Shown piece after piece: positions 63,598-64,000 of a DNA stretch of 64,000 nucleotides. Each line of letters starts with the position of its first letter. The first letter of the stretch is position 1. The position numbers were made by a program, and so were the translations under genes. This stretch comes from Marinobacter sp. S6332 (GTDB lineage Bacteria; Pseudomonadota; Gammaproteobacteria; Pseudomonadales; Oleiphilaceae). The stretch is taken from NCBI RefSeq assembly GCF_023016045.1, contig NZ_JALKAP010000015.1, forward strand, positions 1 through 64,000, given 5' to 3'. The notes beneath the pieces were generated by a model, which was not told where the DNA came from, made no database searches, and worked only from the letters and a program-made list of their open reading frames with translations.

Positions 63598-64000
63598 AGC
63601 TGCATCAATCCATCCTTGAATATCGCAAAGGGCGGTATGGCTGGTGGGCGCTACTGCTAATTCTTGGTGCGATCGTGCTCTTTGGCTCGCATAACGATTT
63701 CCAGCCCCCCAATGGAGGTACCTGGCAAGGGTATATATTGGGGAGTATTGGGTTGGCGTTGATTGTCTGGTTAACCACGCTGGGCATTGTTAAGCGGCGC
63801 TACGGAAAAAGTAACGTGCAGGCATGGACCTCTGCCCATGTTTATCTGGGCGCGTCTTTGCTGATTGTTGTGAGTTTGCATTCGGCACTGCAGATTGGTT
63901 TGAACGTTCATAGCCTTGCCTATGTGTTGATGTGTGTTGTGATTTTTTCGGGCTTTGTAGGCTTATATTTCTATCGGCGTTACCCGCACCTTATGGCAAG
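63594..64000 (+). CDS. Multi-TM protein, possible b-type cytochrome (partial)
   Basis: The gene starts at ATG 63594, overlapping the redox gene stop (ATGA), and runs off the window after 135 codons. Four hydrophobic helices are visible (about 20-36, 51-69, 86-107 and 110-127). His residues occur in SAHVYLG and in SLHSALQIGLNVHS; these could be heme b ligands and recall cytochrome b561 or ferric reductase-type cores. Its linkage with an Fe-S protein suggests it receives or gives electrons in the membrane. With the C-terminus missing the family is not secure. Confidence 0.6.
   Translation, partial: MKLHQSILEYRKGRYGWWALLLILGAIVLFGSHNDFQPPNGGTWQGYILGSIGLALIVWLTTLGIVKRRYGKSNVQAWTSAHVYLGASLLIVVSLHSALQIGLNVHSLAYVLMCVVIFSGFVGLYFYRRYPHLMA

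Noticed and set aside
53924..64000. Possible pqq biosynthesis genes (pqqA-E) near the exa locus.
   Set aside because: All larger frames there have other clear assignments, and no PqqA-like short peptide with a Glu-x-x-x-Tyr core was noticed.
1..64000. CRISPR arrays.
   Set aside because: No series of evenly spaced direct repeats was seen, and no cas-like gene is present.

Overview
The window looks like chromosomal DNA of a marine-type gammaproteobacterium, in the neighbourhood of Marinobacter, Alcanivorax and Pseudomonas. This rests on gene content: a PQQ ethanol-oxidation locus laid out like the P. aeruginosa exa/erb/erc region, a NosP-NahK pair, TctCBA transport, and a porin and TonB receptor of gamma type. 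I cannot name the species. No rRNA gene, intact tRNA gene, CRISPR array or integrase gene was seen.

Region 1 (1-9.2 kb) is accessory. It holds a C-terminal DUF2779 piece, a very acidic orphan protein, and a candidate defence cluster. The cluster consists of a DUF4062-STAND NTPase-TPR sensor, a GIY-YIG nuclease-like protein behind it in the same operon, and a divergent two-TM/NAD-binding/RyR protein. After it come the 3' end of an IS21-family element (istB tail plus terminal repeats) sitting in a truncated higB toxin gene, then an intact higA antitoxin gene. At 9.2 kb there is a degenerate copy of a tmRNA or tRNA 3' end, so the island probably ends there.

Region 2 (9.3-13.7 kb) is a leftward operon: a membrane 7TMR-DISM diguanylate cyclase, a lipoprotein and a secreted subtilase. 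Region 3 (13.9-22.6 kb) has leftward tctCBA uptake genes. Divergent from them lie an SDR, an aldehyde dehydrogenase, an RraA-type aldolase-like protein, a DMT exporter and a FadR-type regulator. It looks like a route for uptake and oxidation of an unknown carboxylate. Region 4 (22.6-32.3 kb) has an amidohydrolase, an AraC regulator with a direct-repeat operator, a flavin dehydrogenase, a ThDP enzyme, a GMC oxidoreductase and a Baeyer-Villiger-type monooxygenase, probably another catabolic set.

Region 5 (32.4-36.2 kb) is loose: a DUF302 protein, two unknown envelope proteins (one AT-rich) and an sstT pseudogene with an internal deletion. Region 6 (36.2-55.7 kb) is the quinoprotein region. It has a PqqU/YncD-like TonB receptor, a porin, NosP-NahK, the regulators ErbR and EraR, a CxxCW rhodanese, a pentapeptide protein, ExaA, cytochrome c, a SoxYZ-like carrier, a metallohydrolase, ExaC, ErcA and ErcS. 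No pqq biosynthesis gene is present here, and the EraR-like regulator carries Glu at the phospho-acceptor position.

Region 7 (55.7-64 kb) has a DMT transporter and a lipoprotein hydrolase. It then has a tightly packed rightward operon: a caspase-like lipoprotein with Sel1 repeats and a coiled coil, a transmembrane Ser/Thr kinase, an 848-residue FAD/NAD(P)-cNMP-cNMP-[4Fe-4S] protein, and a multi-TM protein cut by the window end. The two most promising uncharacterised systems are the STAND/GIY-YIG/RyR cluster and this caspase-kinase-redox operon.
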